NCBI GenBank assembly: GCA_048213135.1 | Contig: PS015692.1 | Span: forward strand, 1-23,320 | Source: Reclinomonas americana ATCC 50394 | Taxonomy: Eukaryota > Jakobida > Jakobea > Jakobida | DNA length: 23,320 nt | Direction: 5' to 3' | Shown here: in pieces, positions 10,301-18,503 of the stretch | How the letters are laid out: each line of letters starts with the position of its first letter | Numbering within the stretch: position 1 is the stretch's first letter | Program-made: the position numbers and the translations under genes | The notes under the pieces: model-generated | Database searches by the model: none | Told to the model about the DNA's origin: nothing | Seen by the model: only the letters and a program-made list of their open reading frames with translations

Positions 10301-12795
10301 GCAGAGGGAAGACTCACCGTGCGCTGTCGGGGAACTCGAGCGTGGTCTGCGGCGGCTCAGTGCGTGCACTCTCCGGGAACTCAATGGTGGTCGTAGGCAA
10401 CTGCTGCAGCTGGCGACGGTCGGTCTTGGGGGTGGCGGGGAACTCAATGTCGGTGGCCGACTTTTCGAAGTCCTCGCCGGCCTTGCGTGCCTCGGCGAGG
10501 TAGTCGAGGGGGCCGCGGGGGGTTCTGAGAAGTGGGCAGAAGGGGAAGGGTGAGGGGGAAGGGGGCGGGAAGAAGGGGAGGGTGAAAGGGAGAGTGAGTG
10601 AGAGAAGGGAGAGAGTAAGAGAAGGGAGAGAGTGAAAGGGGGAGTGAGAAGGGGAGTGAGAAGGGGAGTGGAAGGGGGAGTGGAAGGGGAGTGAAAGGGG
10701 GAGTGAAAGGGGGAGTGAAAGGGGGAGTGAAAGGGGGAGTGAAAGCAAGAGTGAGAAGCGGGAGTGAGAAGCGGGAGTGAGAGGCGGGAGTGAGAGGCGT
10801 GAGTGAGAAGCGGGAGTGAGAAGCGGGAGTGAGAAGCGGGAGTGAAAGGGGGAGAGTGAGAGAAGGGAGAGAGTGAGAGAAGGGAGAGTGAAAGGGGAGT
10901 GAAATGGAAAACATAGAGATAGAAAATGTGTATCAGACAGCGAAGAAAGGCGAAGGAGCAAGGGAATGCGAGGGAATGCAACGAGAGTAAAACAGGAGCG
11001 CAACATGATGGAGAAAAAGAAATGCGAGAGGCGAGGAGAGTGAGAGGGGAGAGTGAAATCAGCATCCTGTCCCTCACTCCCTCTCATCTCGTTCCTTCCC
11101 GTCGTCCCTCACGCTCCCTCCCTTGTCCACCATTCTCTCCCACCACGCAACTCATGCTCAATGACACTGCCCGTGTCGGAACCATCGTGGTCGGGCTCCG
11201 GATCGTTGTCGACACGCTGGATCCACACACGGCCGAGCTCCTTGTTCTTCATCCACCAATCGCTAAACTCGCACTGGTAGTCCTCGCGGATCTTGGACAT
11301 AAAGTCCTGACGCTGCGTCTCCATCTCGGCCGCAAAGGCCTTGGTGCGGAAGTCTTCCGGACGGAAGCGCATGGTTTCGCGCTCCACAGTGCCAGACGCT
11401 GCAACGGGGGAATAGTCAGAGAGACGATTGTGGACAGGGGGGGAGAGACAGCATNNNNNNNNNNNNNNNNNNNNNNNNNNNNNNNNNNNNNNNNNNNNNN
11501 NNNNNNNNNNNNNNNNNNNNNNNNNNNNNNNNNNNNNNNNNNNNNNNNNNNNNNNNNNNNNNNNNNNNNNNNNNNNNNNNNNNNNNNNNNNNNNNNNNNN
11601 NNNNNNNNNNNNNNNNNNNNNNNNNNNNNNNNNNNNNNNNNNNNNNNNNNNNNNNNNNNNNNNNNNNNNNNNNNNNNNNNNNNNNNNNNNNNNNNNNNNN
11701 NNNNNNNNNNNNNNNNNNNNNNNNNNNNNNNNNNNNNNNNNNNNNNNNNNNNNNNNNNNNNNNNNNNNNNNNNNGAGAGGGAGAGGGAAGGCAAAAAGAG
11801 GCGGGGAGGGGAGGGTAAGGGGAGAGGGAAGGAAAAGGGAAGGAAGAGGGAAGGAAGAGGGAAGGGAGAGGGAAGGGAGAGGGAAGGGAGAGGGAAGGGA
11901 GAGGGAAGATAGGGTGAAGCACGGGACGGATGGTGTGAACGGTGACACGACAGAGATGCGCAGAACGACACGGAAGTGAACAACGAAGCTCAATTATGAG
12001 TGAAACCAAGAGAGCAGCAGGTACAAGTGAACAAAAGCGAACTGAGAGTGCACGGATGCGGAAAAACGATGAAAGGCACAGAAGTGAGAACACAATACAA
12101 GTGTCAACAAAACATGCGAGAAGGGCGCAGCAGTGATGTGAGACACGATCAGCTGAAGTGAAGAAAGAGAGAGGAACGTGCAGAATGACACGCGAGCAAA
12201 GGCCGCAAGTGTGAGAAGAGCCAAGAGAAATGAACGAGTGTGCAGAGAATGCAGAATGAAACAGAAGTAAAGAAGTGGGTTGAGAACAGAGTGACTGAAG
12301 AATGCAGAGAAGCAGAATGACACAGAAATCAATGAAGAGCACAGAAATGAAAGTTCAGAGAATGCAGAATGACAAAGACATGAGGGAATGGGCTGAGTGC
12401 GTGACTTCAGCGGGAAGAATACAGAATATGTGGAGTGAGAGAAGAGCAAAAAATACAGCGGAAAAGGTGTGCAAAAAAACTGAATAGAAATCAGTACTGT
12501 GTTCGAAATCCTTCGCTGCACAGACAAGCAATGCAGAGTAATGCTCACAGCTTCCCAGTCAGCTGTCCCTCTGTCCTCTCTCTCCCCACTCCTCCCCAAG
12601 AAACGTCGCGCTCACCTCACTGAGGAACCGCGCCGAAGCCGACGTCGAGTCACCCGTGGCCGTCAGCAGCGACGAGGAGGACGCGCCTGCCGCGTCCGCT
12701 GCCGCCAAAGCCTGTCCTGCAGCCGCCGAGGATGCGCTCGAGGGAGAAGTCGGCGGAGAGCTTCCGACTGTGAATGGTGGAGCGCGCAGAGACAT
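762..12795 (-). CDS. Type II single-pass membrane protein: EGF-like/FGYxN repeat ectodomain with C-terminal peptidase S74 (intramolecular chaperone) domain
   Basis: Eighteen minus-strand exons join in one frame: 12795-12621, 11398-11152, 10524-10318, 10252-10164, 10104-9968, 9862-9734, 9673-9574, 9515-9384, 9316-9231, 8815-8132, 7551-6963, 6893-5157, 4455-4015, 3940-3701, 3626-3489, 3409-2978, 2904-2255 and 1355-762. They total 6807 bases, about 2268 residues. ATG at 12795 is preceded in frame by TGA 24 bases upstream, with no AG acceptor between. Residues 1-290 are low-complexity and presumably cytosolic. RQKCCRRG precedes a hydrophobic helix at 291-315, so the N-terminus should be inside. 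Outside follow N-glycosylation sequons, a beta-rich segment, a coiled coil (~567-642), ten EGF-like modules interleaved with eight FGYxN modules, a beta-rich shaft (exon 17), the S74 domain and 11 Gln. I infer a trimeric surface fibre, possibly for adhesion; no ligand can be named. Least certain points: the exon 1-2 intron spans an N gap that could hide an exon, exon 17 has two possible donors (2255 or 2291), and one intron has a GC donor. Confidence 0.85.
765..797 (-). repeat. CAG/CAA repeat coding 11 glutamines at the fibre C-terminus
   Basis: On the minus strand, eleven Gln codons (nine CAG and two CAA) directly precede the TAA stop at 762-764. The two CAA interruptions are close to the stop. 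If the S74 domain cleaves, the poly-Gln would leave with the released chaperone piece. Confidence 0.9.
1356..2254 (-). other. Intron 17 of the fibre gene, purine/pyrimidine bipartite
   Basis: On the plus strand 1380-1556 is GGGAAA-type purine and 1575-2250 is C/T-rich. On the sense (minus) strand the intron therefore starts with GAGGGAGAAGGGG-like sequence and ends with CCCTTTCC-like sequence before TTCACAG. A degenerate duplication is visible inside: CCCTCGCTCTCTTC followed by CATGCGCCATCTCGTCC at 1867-1907 and again at 2041-2090. Confidence 0.75.
2255..2904 (-). other. Fibre gene exon 17: tenth EGF-like module and beta-rich shaft
   Basis: The exon starts with ACPNQCSAAGSC and a complete EGF-like module ending TGADCS. 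It continues for about 180 residues with repeated short strands (RDLTLQSG, ALTLKAAAG, GNVVLSP, RELALQSG), the composition of a beta-solenoid or tailspike shaft. Two in-frame donors are possible: GTGAGT with exon end 2255, or GTGAGC with exon end 2291. Both join the last exon in phase 0 and differ by 12 residues. Confidence 0.75.
2978..7551 (-). other. EGF-like / FGYxN alternating module array (fibre gene exons 11-16)
   Basis: Nine of the ten EGF-like modules lie here, typically CPxxCSGxGxCxxxxGxCxC then GFxGxDCS. All but the first are followed by a ~90-residue module with the core xxFGYxNxN, then a G-rich turn, GQPxxFxPG, a strand ending F-x-V, and S-W-T-L-(D/N)-G before the next CPxxC. The spacer after the first EGF module is a shorter, divergent version. 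The eight FGYxN modules are clearly homologous to each other. Exon 12 (6893-5157) holds several modules with no intron; exons 13, 14+15 and 16 each hold one EGF plus one FGYxN module and are bounded by phase-1 introns. Confidence 0.85.
4456..5156 (-). other. Intron 12 of the fibre gene, purine/pyrimidine bipartite
   Basis: The sense donor GTGAGT is at 5156 and the acceptor CCCCTCAG ends at 4456. The plus strand is purine-rich at 4459-4690 (GGGAAGGAGAAC repeats near 4530-4580) and pyrimidine-rich at 4700-5150. The short phrase CTCGCCATCCA recurs about 37 bases apart near 5006 and 5039. No gene is visible. Confidence 0.75.
7552..8131 (-). repeat. Intron 10 of the fibre gene with GGGAAGGGATGAAA minisatellite
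   Basis: Donor GTTTGT at 8131 and acceptor GTCGCGCAG ending at 7552 bound this intron. Plus-strand 7561-7760 is a degenerate tandem array of GGGGAAGGGATGAAAT-like units. The rest is A/G-rich unique sequence. Because the plus strand is purine, the sense strand is pyrimidine-rich and leads into the acceptor. Confidence 0.7.
8132..8815 (-). other. Fibre gene exon 10: glycosylated beta-rich head and coiled-coil stalk
   Basis: This 228-codon exon is phase 0 at both ends. The first ~110 residues are Gly/Ser-rich and beta-like (IILGRLSRSN, GEGSLALGDINND). From about exon residue 133 to 208 (DNA 8419-8192) hydrophobic residues recur in heptad fashion with many Thr and Asn (IAALRTNVTSL, FIDLTTHVTTLE, LVNMLNSTWTTL), consistent with a coiled coil. 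Several N-x-S/T sequons fit an extracellular location after the transmembrane helix. Confidence 0.7.
8816..9230 (-). repeat. Intron 9 of the fibre gene with G-rich GTGTGGGGAGA minisatellite
   Basis: The sense donor is GTTGCG at 9230. Plus-strand 8860-8940 is GGGGAAGGAAAA repeat. Plus-strand 8955-9070 is a degenerate array of GAGAGTGTGTGGGG-like units with several runs of four or more G, so the plus strand could form G-quadruplexes; the transcript would carry the C-rich complement. Confidence 0.7.
9773..9847 (-). other. Transmembrane helix of the fibre protein
   Basis: About 25 hydrophobic residues, IWIAMWIVVAIVVIFI then GLQFLWAYW, lie inside exon 6 (9862-9734). KCCRRG precedes and PLRGNWTT, with an N-glycosylation sequon, follows. 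There is no N-terminal signal peptide, so type II topology (N-in, C-out) is the simplest reading. Confidence 0.88.
9863..9967 (-). other. GC-AG intron of the fibre gene (intron 5)
   Basis: On the sense strand the exon ends CAGAAG and the intron begins GCAAGT, the classical GC-AG donor context, and ends CCGCACAG. Both flanking exons are in phase 0. The splice joins FRQK to CCRRG immediately before the transmembrane helix. Confidence 0.75.
10318..10524 (-). other. Fibre gene exon 3 with three copies of a T-x-I/L-E-F-P cytosolic motif
   Basis: Between acceptor CTTCTCAG and donor GTGAGT, the exon encodes three spaced copies of a short motif: TDIEFPATPK, TTIEFPESAR and TTLEFPDSAR. All lie in the predicted cytosolic tail, about 80-120 residues before the membrane. 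The tail is otherwise charged and poorly ordered, so the motifs stand out as candidate docking peptides. Confidence 0.8.
10525..11151 (-). repeat. Intron 2 of the fibre gene with 12-13 bp minisatellites
   Basis: The sense donor is GTTGCG at 11151 and the acceptor CTTCTCAG ends at 10525. Plus-strand 10690-10745 repeats AGTGAAAGGGGG (12 bp) and 10745-10850 repeats GCGGGAGTGAGAA (13 bp). Plus-strand 11070-11150 is C/T-rich. On the sense strand the purine-rich part is therefore next to the donor and the pyrimidine-rich part next to the acceptor. Confidence 0.75.
11399..12620 (-). other. Intron 1 of the fibre gene (contains an assembly gap)
   Basis: The sense donor is GTGAGG at 12620; GTGAGC four bases on would break the frame. 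The acceptor TTGCAG ends at 11399. Plus-strand 11775-11910 is GGGAAGGGAGA tandem repeat. Plus-strand 12000-12420 carries dispersed copies of GCAGAATGACACAGAA-like sequence. The 320 N at 11455-11774 could hide another exon, although exons 1 and 2 already join in frame. Confidence 0.55.
11455..11774. other. Assembly gap (320 N)
   Basis: Unresolved bases inside intron 1 of the fibre gene. The right edge enters a GGGAAGGGAGA repeat, a likely cause of the break. Confidence 0.98.
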
Positions 12796-12982
12796 GTGCG
12801 ATTCAGTTGATCGGCGTCAACACGGCGTTGTTGCTTGTGTGTATGTGTGTCGCACAATAACAAAGTCTAACCACACACTCACTCACTGAATCACTCAAAG
12901 AGAAACCAATCACAAAACCAAATGCACTCTCTCTCTCTTTCTCTGTCTGTCTGTGTGTCTGTCTGTGTCTGTCTCTCAGAGT
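12796..12982 (-). promoter_or_regulatory. Intergenic spacer and presumed promoter/5' UTR of the fibre gene
   Basis: Only 187 bases separate the proposed stop of the PH gene (12983-12985) from the ATG at 12795. Plus-strand 12927-12980 is (TCTG)n/(TCTC)n microsatellite. The fibre promoter must lie here or overlap the end of the upstream gene. I see no clear core promoter element. Confidence 0.4.
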
Positions 12983-15900
12983 CTATGCAGCACGGTGGTT
13001 TCCTTCCAACCCCTCACACGCACTGCTCTCTGAAACAGATGGTGCGTCTGAATGTGATTACGGACAAAAAACCAACGGAAATACTCCAAATATGGAAATC
13101 AGGAGGACGCGGGACGGCGTGAAGTAAAAAGCGGAAGGGAGGGAGGAGAGGGAAGGGGAAGGGGAAGGGGAAGGGGAAGAGATACTGACTAGATTTATAA
13201 AGAGAAAATTAAGGCAACGATGATGCAAGGAGAGAATGAGAAAAATAGAGAAACTGACACATAGAGAAGTTGATTGGAGGGAGGAGGTGAGCGGAGGGTA
13301 GAAAAGTAACGGGATGAGAGCGCAGAGAGCGCGAGAAACTGAAAAGAGAAATGCAAAGAGGTGACGGGAAGCAACGTAAACAAGGTGAAACTGCAGGAGG
13401 CAGCAAAGAGGCTCAGGAGAGCGCAAAAGAAGAATGGAAACAGAAGAACAGAGAGTCAGAGCGCGAAAGAAACAACAAGAGAAGGCAGAAGGAGAACAAA
13501 AATCGAAAGTGGAAGCAGAAGAAACATGAAGAGGAGCAGAAAGCATGAGATGAGAGGAGAACAACGTGAGAACAAAGGCAATGAAAAGAAAATAAGAAGA
13601 AGAGGTGGAGGGGAAAGCGAGGCAACAGCACGATCTGAAGAGCGCGAGAGCGGCAAGAATAGCCCAGTAGATGGAGACACAGACTCTCGTGAAACTGCCT
13701 CACGTTCCTCTCCTCTCACTGCTCCTGGTTCTCCTTCTCCGCTCCCTCGTCTCGTTTCTCTGCTCGCTCTTCTCCTTTCTCTGCTCCCTCTTCTCCTCTC
13801 TTTGTCCCTCTTCTCCTTTCCAGGCTTCCTCTTCTCCTTTCTCTGCTCACTCTTCTCCTCTATCCGCTCCCTCCTCTCCTTTCTCCGCTCCCTCGTCCCC
13901 TTTCTCCACTCCCTCTTCTCCTCTCTCCGCTCCCTCCTCTCCTTTCTCTGCTCTCGCGTCTCCTTTCTCTGCTTCCTCTTCTCCTTCCTCCCGCTTCCTT
14001 TTCTCCTTTTTCTGCTCCCTCTCCACCCTTCCCCATCTCCCCGCCACTCACCCACTGGCCTCGGTTGCACCAGCTGCAGCGGCGGCGCATTACCAAGCAG
14101 CGCTGGACGCGGTCGCGGGGGCTTTTGCGGCTGCGTCGAGTGCGTAATAACGTGCGCCGTGGGCACGGCGCTGTCCGACGACTCGACCAGTGTCGGCGGC
14201 GATGAGGAGGACGGGTTGGGCGGCGTGAACTGCGGTTGCGCTGCGGCACCCGTGGCGGAGCCTTCGTCGGAGGGCGGGGTGGTGCGAATGGGGAAGCCGA
14301 TCGAGCCCACCTCGCTCGTGTCCTCCGGGGGCTCTGTGTTGAAAAGCAGGAGGTGTTTAGAAGAAAAGCGGGAGGAGGATGGTTCGTGAGTGAAGAGAGT
14401 GGGCGCAACGAAGTGCGGCGGCACCGTGATGCACGGCGGGTGCCAGCGAGAGATCACTGCGCTCCGCAAAGGAGCCGAGTGAACCGCCACGGCTGCTGCT
14501 CGAGCGACTGCCAGGCAGCGAGTGCGGGGCAAACGGGCGCAGGGTGGAGCCGACGCCGGCGGTGGGAGCCACCAGCACGTCGGGCGATGGCGCGTTCACC
14601 ACGGGCGTGCCGAGACTGCGTGACGAGTTGCGTGCGCTGCTGCTCTGCAGCGAACCGACGACTGCGACGATGGGGGGAGTGAGGGTGAAGTTGAGGAGAA
14701 GGGGGGAGGGGGAAGAGGCAAAAGAGACGCACTGCTTTGCTCGCGGAACGTGCCGCCCTCGGATCCGGGAGGGGAGGGGTCCTGGTCGCGGGCCATCCAT
14801 GGTGCCTCGCGCTCCGAGGACATCTGCAAGGGGGGAGGGTGGGTAAGGAAAGGAAGAGGGAGGTGCAACACGACAATGAATCAGGTCACTCAGAAGGCAC
14901 AGGAGGCTGCGAATCCACAGTGGATTTGAAGAACAAATGCACGGAGTGCAAAGAGAAAGCACATAGTGGAAAGATAAACCCAGCACGCCGAGGAATCACA
15001 GTGGCGTTGAAACAGAAAAGACCCAGCACGCCGAGGATTCACGGTGGCGGGCAGAGACAATAACAGATTGACAGGGTGGAGAGACAAATTGACACAAGAG
15101 TGGAAAGAGAACTCCGTGGCAAGGCACAGAGACTCACGGCGGTGGTGAGCACAGTCAACGACACACAGTGCAAGAGAAAACATAGTGACACGAGAAATCC
15201 ACCACACGAAGTCAGTGACGCATGCAAGCGCAGAGCTGAATGACACGTCGAAAACAGAACGCAGAGACAGCGTGGAACGAGAAACCCAGCACGCCGAGCC
15301 ATGCAAACGCATGGAGTGCAATGTCACGACACGCGAGATCGCGAGTGGACATTCCTTCTCACTCCCCATCCCTTTTCCCACACACACACACACGCACACA
15401 AACCTGAATGCTGCTGCTGACTTGACGCATCCACTGCTGCACCAGCTCCGCGTCACCGCTGTGGTCGGCAAAGACGGTCTCCTCCGGCGGTCGCGCCGTA
15501 ATGACCGCAAAACCGGTGCTCTTGGGTCCGGCAAACACCGGGCGCACCGAGGCGTTGCGAAGCAGCAGGCGCTTCTTCAACGTGCCTTGCAGGTCGGAGT
15601 AGATCAGCAGGTGGTGGCCCTGCAGCATCACAAACACGCGCTCGCCGTCGCCACCTGTTGTTCGTCGACAGGGTGGTGAGTTGTGTGGGAAAGGGGGAAG
15701 AATGAAGGGTCAGATGCACGCAACGGCCCATGTTGAGGTAGCCAGCAAAGGCCGGAGGTGGAAGATCGCCGAGCGGGTGGGTTGACTGCGTAGAATGAGT
15801 GCATGAGCGGGGAGGGCGGACGGAAAGCACAGCAAAAACGGTGGAGAGAAAGCGCACGGTGCAAGCAAGTACGACACTCCAAGGCAGAGAGCAGAAAATG

Positions 15901-16250
15901 AAGCGAATATCAAGGGGAAATGTTGCTGCTGAGCGCTAGAGAGAGAGAGAGAGAGCAAGGGAGAGAGAGTGACAGGGAGACAAGCGAGAGGGAGAGAGAG
16001 CATCAGACACGGTCACTGAGTGAAGCAACAATAAACAGAAGAATGTGCGACGTGACAACGAATACGAAACAAAGCCGAACAGATTGCAGGAGAAGAGAAG
16101 CTGCTGAGCACAAGAGGGAGAGAGATTTTGTGATGAAGACGGCGGCAGAGAGAGACGGAGACAGCGGCAGAGACAACCACTGAAGGATACGCCGACTTGA
16201 CGGTGAACACGACAATGCGGAACAGATTGCAGGAGAAGAGAAGCTGCTGA

Positions 16251-16305
<55 letters not shown>

Positions 16306-17192
16306 GACGAGACGACGAACGTAGACGTACGACGACGAGTACGTAGAACGGAACGTACGTACGAACCGAACGTAACGTACGAACGACGACGACGTAACGA
16401 CGGACNNNNNNNNNNNNNNNNNNNNNNNNNNNNNNNNNNNNNNNNNNNNNNNNNNNNNNNNNNNNNNNNNNNNNNNNNNNNNNNNNNNNNNNNNNNNNNN
16501 NNNNNNNNNNNNNNNNNNNNNNNNNNNNNNNNNNNNNNNNNNNNNNNNNNNNNNNNNNNNNNNNNNNNNNNNNNNNNNNNNNNNNNNNNNNNNNNNNNNN
16601 NNNNNNNNNNNNNNNNNNNNNNNNNNNNNNNNNNNNNNNNNNNNNNNNNNNNNNNNNNNNNNNNNNNNNNNNNNNNNNNNNNNNNNNNNNNNNNNNNNNN
16701 NNNNNNNNNNNNNNNNNNNNNNNNNNNNNNNNNNNNNNNNNNNNNNNNNNNNNNNNNNNNNNNNNNNNNNNNNNNNNNNNNNNNNNNNNNNNNNNNNNNN
16801 NNNNNNNNNNNNNNNNNNNNNNNNNNNNNNNNNNNNNNNNNNNNNNNNNNNNNNNNNNNNNNNNNNNNNNNNNNNNNNNNNNNNNNNNNNNNNNNNNNNN
16901 NNNNNNNNNNNNNNNNNNNNNNNNNNNNNNNNNNNNNNNNNNNNNNNNNNNNNNNNNNNNNNNNNNNNNNNNNNNNNNNNNNNNNNNNNNNNNNNNNNNN
17001 NNNNNNNNNNNNNNNNNNNNNNNNNNNNNNNNNNNNNNNNNNNNNNNNNNNNNNNNNNNNNNNNNNNNNNNNNNNNNNNNNNNNNNNNNNNNNNNNNNNN
17101 NNNACGTACGTACGTAGAGACGAGAGAGACGTATACGTAGACGACGAGAGACGAGGAACGAGAGTAGAGAGAGAGAGACGAGTAGAGAGAGA

Positions 17193-17226
<34 letters not shown>

Positions 17227-18503
17227 GCAGAGACGACAACTGAGTAACGCGACGATCTTGAAGGAACGATCGCCAACGTAACAGTGAACACGACAATGCG
17301 GAACAGAACGCAAGAAGAAAAGCCGCTGAGTGCAAGAGAGAGAGAGAGAGATTCTGTGGTGCAGAAGGCGAGAGAGAGAGAGAGAGACAGGCCGCAGAAA
17401 TGACTGCTTAATGCAAGATTCACGACTGTCAAAAACCGGAGAAATGCTGCCGAGTGCGTGAGTGAGAGCTACTCTGTGACACAATCAAGCACCTCTCGAC
17501 AGACACATCCACCCAACAACAAGAGCACAGTGACAACGCCCTTTCCCCCTTCCTCACCTCGCGCTGCAAGGCCTTCTCACGCGCCACGCTCTCCGGCGAC
17601 GACTCGCGCTGCCTCTGCCGCGTCTCAATCGTCTCCTTCCAATCATTCGACGTCGCCAACGCACTCTCATGACTCGCCGGCCGATCCGGACACACGACCG
17701 CCCACACGGCTTGCATTGCCGGCGCCTCGCCACCGTCCTGCACGCTCGAGGCCGACGACGCGCCCGGCGAATCCGTTGTCCCGGCCGCGACGGGGATGCG
17801 AAGTTGCAGGGCGTTGGGACGCTCGGCGGAGCGCGTCACGGGAATGCCGAGCACCGACACGGAGCCCAGAGGCACGCGTGTCTAAAAACGCACATCATGC
17901 CCAAAACAAGAGTGATCAGTGGGGAAGAAGATGGGACGCGCACATGACACACACACAGGCGATCAACACAGACACACACACAGACGTGCATGTGTGTCAA
18001 GAACAAAAGATGCGCGCGCGAAGAGTGAGAGAGTGTGAGATCACGCGCGTGGGCATGTCCTGCTCATGCACACTCTCTCCTCTCTTGCTCTCCTCCCCCC
18101 CTCCTCTCTCTCTCTGCACAGTGTGTGCTCGCGTACCGATTCGTCCTCATAGCAGAAGATGGTGCTTCCACGGAACTCGAACCAACTATTTTTTGTGAGT
18201 GAGAGTGTGAGAGAGAGTGAGTATCGGAAGATTAGCACACACACTCAAGAGTGAGCAAACGCAACTTTGACTGCCATTGACCGCGGTCTGTGTGTGTGTG
18301 ACACAGAGAGAGTGAGTGTGTGAGAGAGTGTGTGTCAATGAGTGCGTAGACGTAACGTCGTCGACTTAGCCAGCCGCGTTTGATAGGCGGCTCATCGCGA
18401 TCCTGTGTGCGCGAGAGTGTGCGTGTGAGCAACTCTGTGTGTGTCACTCACTCACTCTCACTGACACACACGAAACTCGATCGGCGGAGGGAGAGGTGCC
18501 CAT
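12983..18503 (-). CDS. Tandem PH-domain protein with Ser/Pro-rich C-terminal tail
   Basis: Minus-strand exons: 18503-18477, 18402 to about 18352-18357, 18186-18135, 17881-17558, 15785-15725, 15654-15404, 14823-14733, 14661-14410, 14333-14052, and a last exon beginning at 13047 or 13029 and ending at 12983. ATG at 18503 follows an in-frame TGA and gives MGTSPSADR, then PPIKRGWLSRR. PH domain 1 continues as WFEFRGSTIFCYEDES, GSVSVLGIPV and a C-terminal helix with NDWKETIE. PH domain 2 is FAGYLNMG, ERVFVMLQGHHLLIYSD and a helix with ELVQQWMRQV. The rest, about 250 residues, is Ser/Pro-rich and probably disordered. PH domains bind phosphoinositides or proteins, so a cytosolic membrane-recruited adaptor is the likely role; no catalytic domain is visible. 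Frames join cleanly except between exons 2 and 3, where one or two bases are missing: a micro-exon or sequence error is implied. The final exon is the weakest call. Length is about 485 residues. Confidence 0.75.
13130..14045 (-). repeat. Last intron of the PH gene with 21-bp minisatellite, purine/pyrimidine bipartite
   Basis: Plus-strand 13720-14030 is a degenerate tandem repeat of about 21 bp (GCTCCCTCCTCTCCTTTCTCC). Plus-strand 13130-13640 is A/G-rich, with GGGGAA runs at 13150-13180. The sense-strand frame of the upstream exon stays open through the 21-bp array, coding only Arg/Lys/Glu. That follows automatically from purine composition and is not evidence of coding. Confidence 0.65.
14052..14661 (-). 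other. Ser/Pro-rich tail exons of the PH gene (14661-14410 and 14333-14052)
   Basis: The two exons encode low-complexity, phosphorylatable sequence (SLQSSSARNSSRSLGTP, TPPNPSSSSPPTLVESS, QPQKPPRPRPALLG). The segment KPPRPRPAL is a plausible SH3-type ligand. The first exon ends at a GTTGCG donor, which joins the next in phase 1. The inferred tail would suit partner docking rather than folding. Confidence 0.65.
14824..15403 (-). repeat. Intron of the PH gene with dispersed CCCAGCACGCCGAG repeats
   Basis: Between exons 15654-15404 and 14823-14733 the sequence is A-rich on the plus strand, with CCCAGCACGCCGAG recurring near 14979, 15024 and 15286, usually in a longer similar context. A (CA)n run at 15379-15401 lies at the sense donor GTTTGT. 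No coding potential is visible. Confidence 0.6.
15786..17557 (-). repeat. Large intron of the PH gene: GA microsatellites and ~140-175 bp degenerate tandem units
   Basis: The intron runs from donor GTGAGG at 17557 to acceptor CTACGCAG ending at 15786. A phrase like AACAGATTGCAGGAGAAGAG then AAGCTGCTGAG and (GA)n recurs near 16080, 16223 and 17300, with weaker relatives near 15926 and 17445. Spacing of the first copies is about 175 and 143 bases. Long (GA)n tracts sit at 16256-16302 and 17195-17224. The N gap lies inside. Confidence 0.65.
16406..17103. other. Assembly gap (698 N)
   Basis: Unresolved bases inside the large PH-gene intron. Both edges carry abnormal ACG/ACGTACG-rich sequence next to GA microsatellite, suggesting poor base calls. 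The flanking exons already join in frame, so a hidden exon is possible but not required. Confidence 0.98.

Noticed and set aside
13456-14051. Arg/Lys/Glu-rich extension of the PH-gene exon as a coding coiled coil
   Set aside because: The frame stays open only because the sense strand is almost pure purine, which cannot form stop codons. A good GTGAGT donor at 14051 precedes it, and the 21-bp repeats are typical of the introns here. Retained-intron use is not excluded.
15936-17484. Ser/Leu-rich minus-strand open frames across the 698-N gap
   Set aside because: They depend on translated N and on CT microsatellite; the flanking PH exons splice together without them.
18175-18186. GGTTCGAGTTCC on the minus strand as a tRNA B box
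   Set aside because: The string resembles a pol III B box, but no acceptor, D or anticodon arm can be folded around it and it codes WFEFR of a PH domain.
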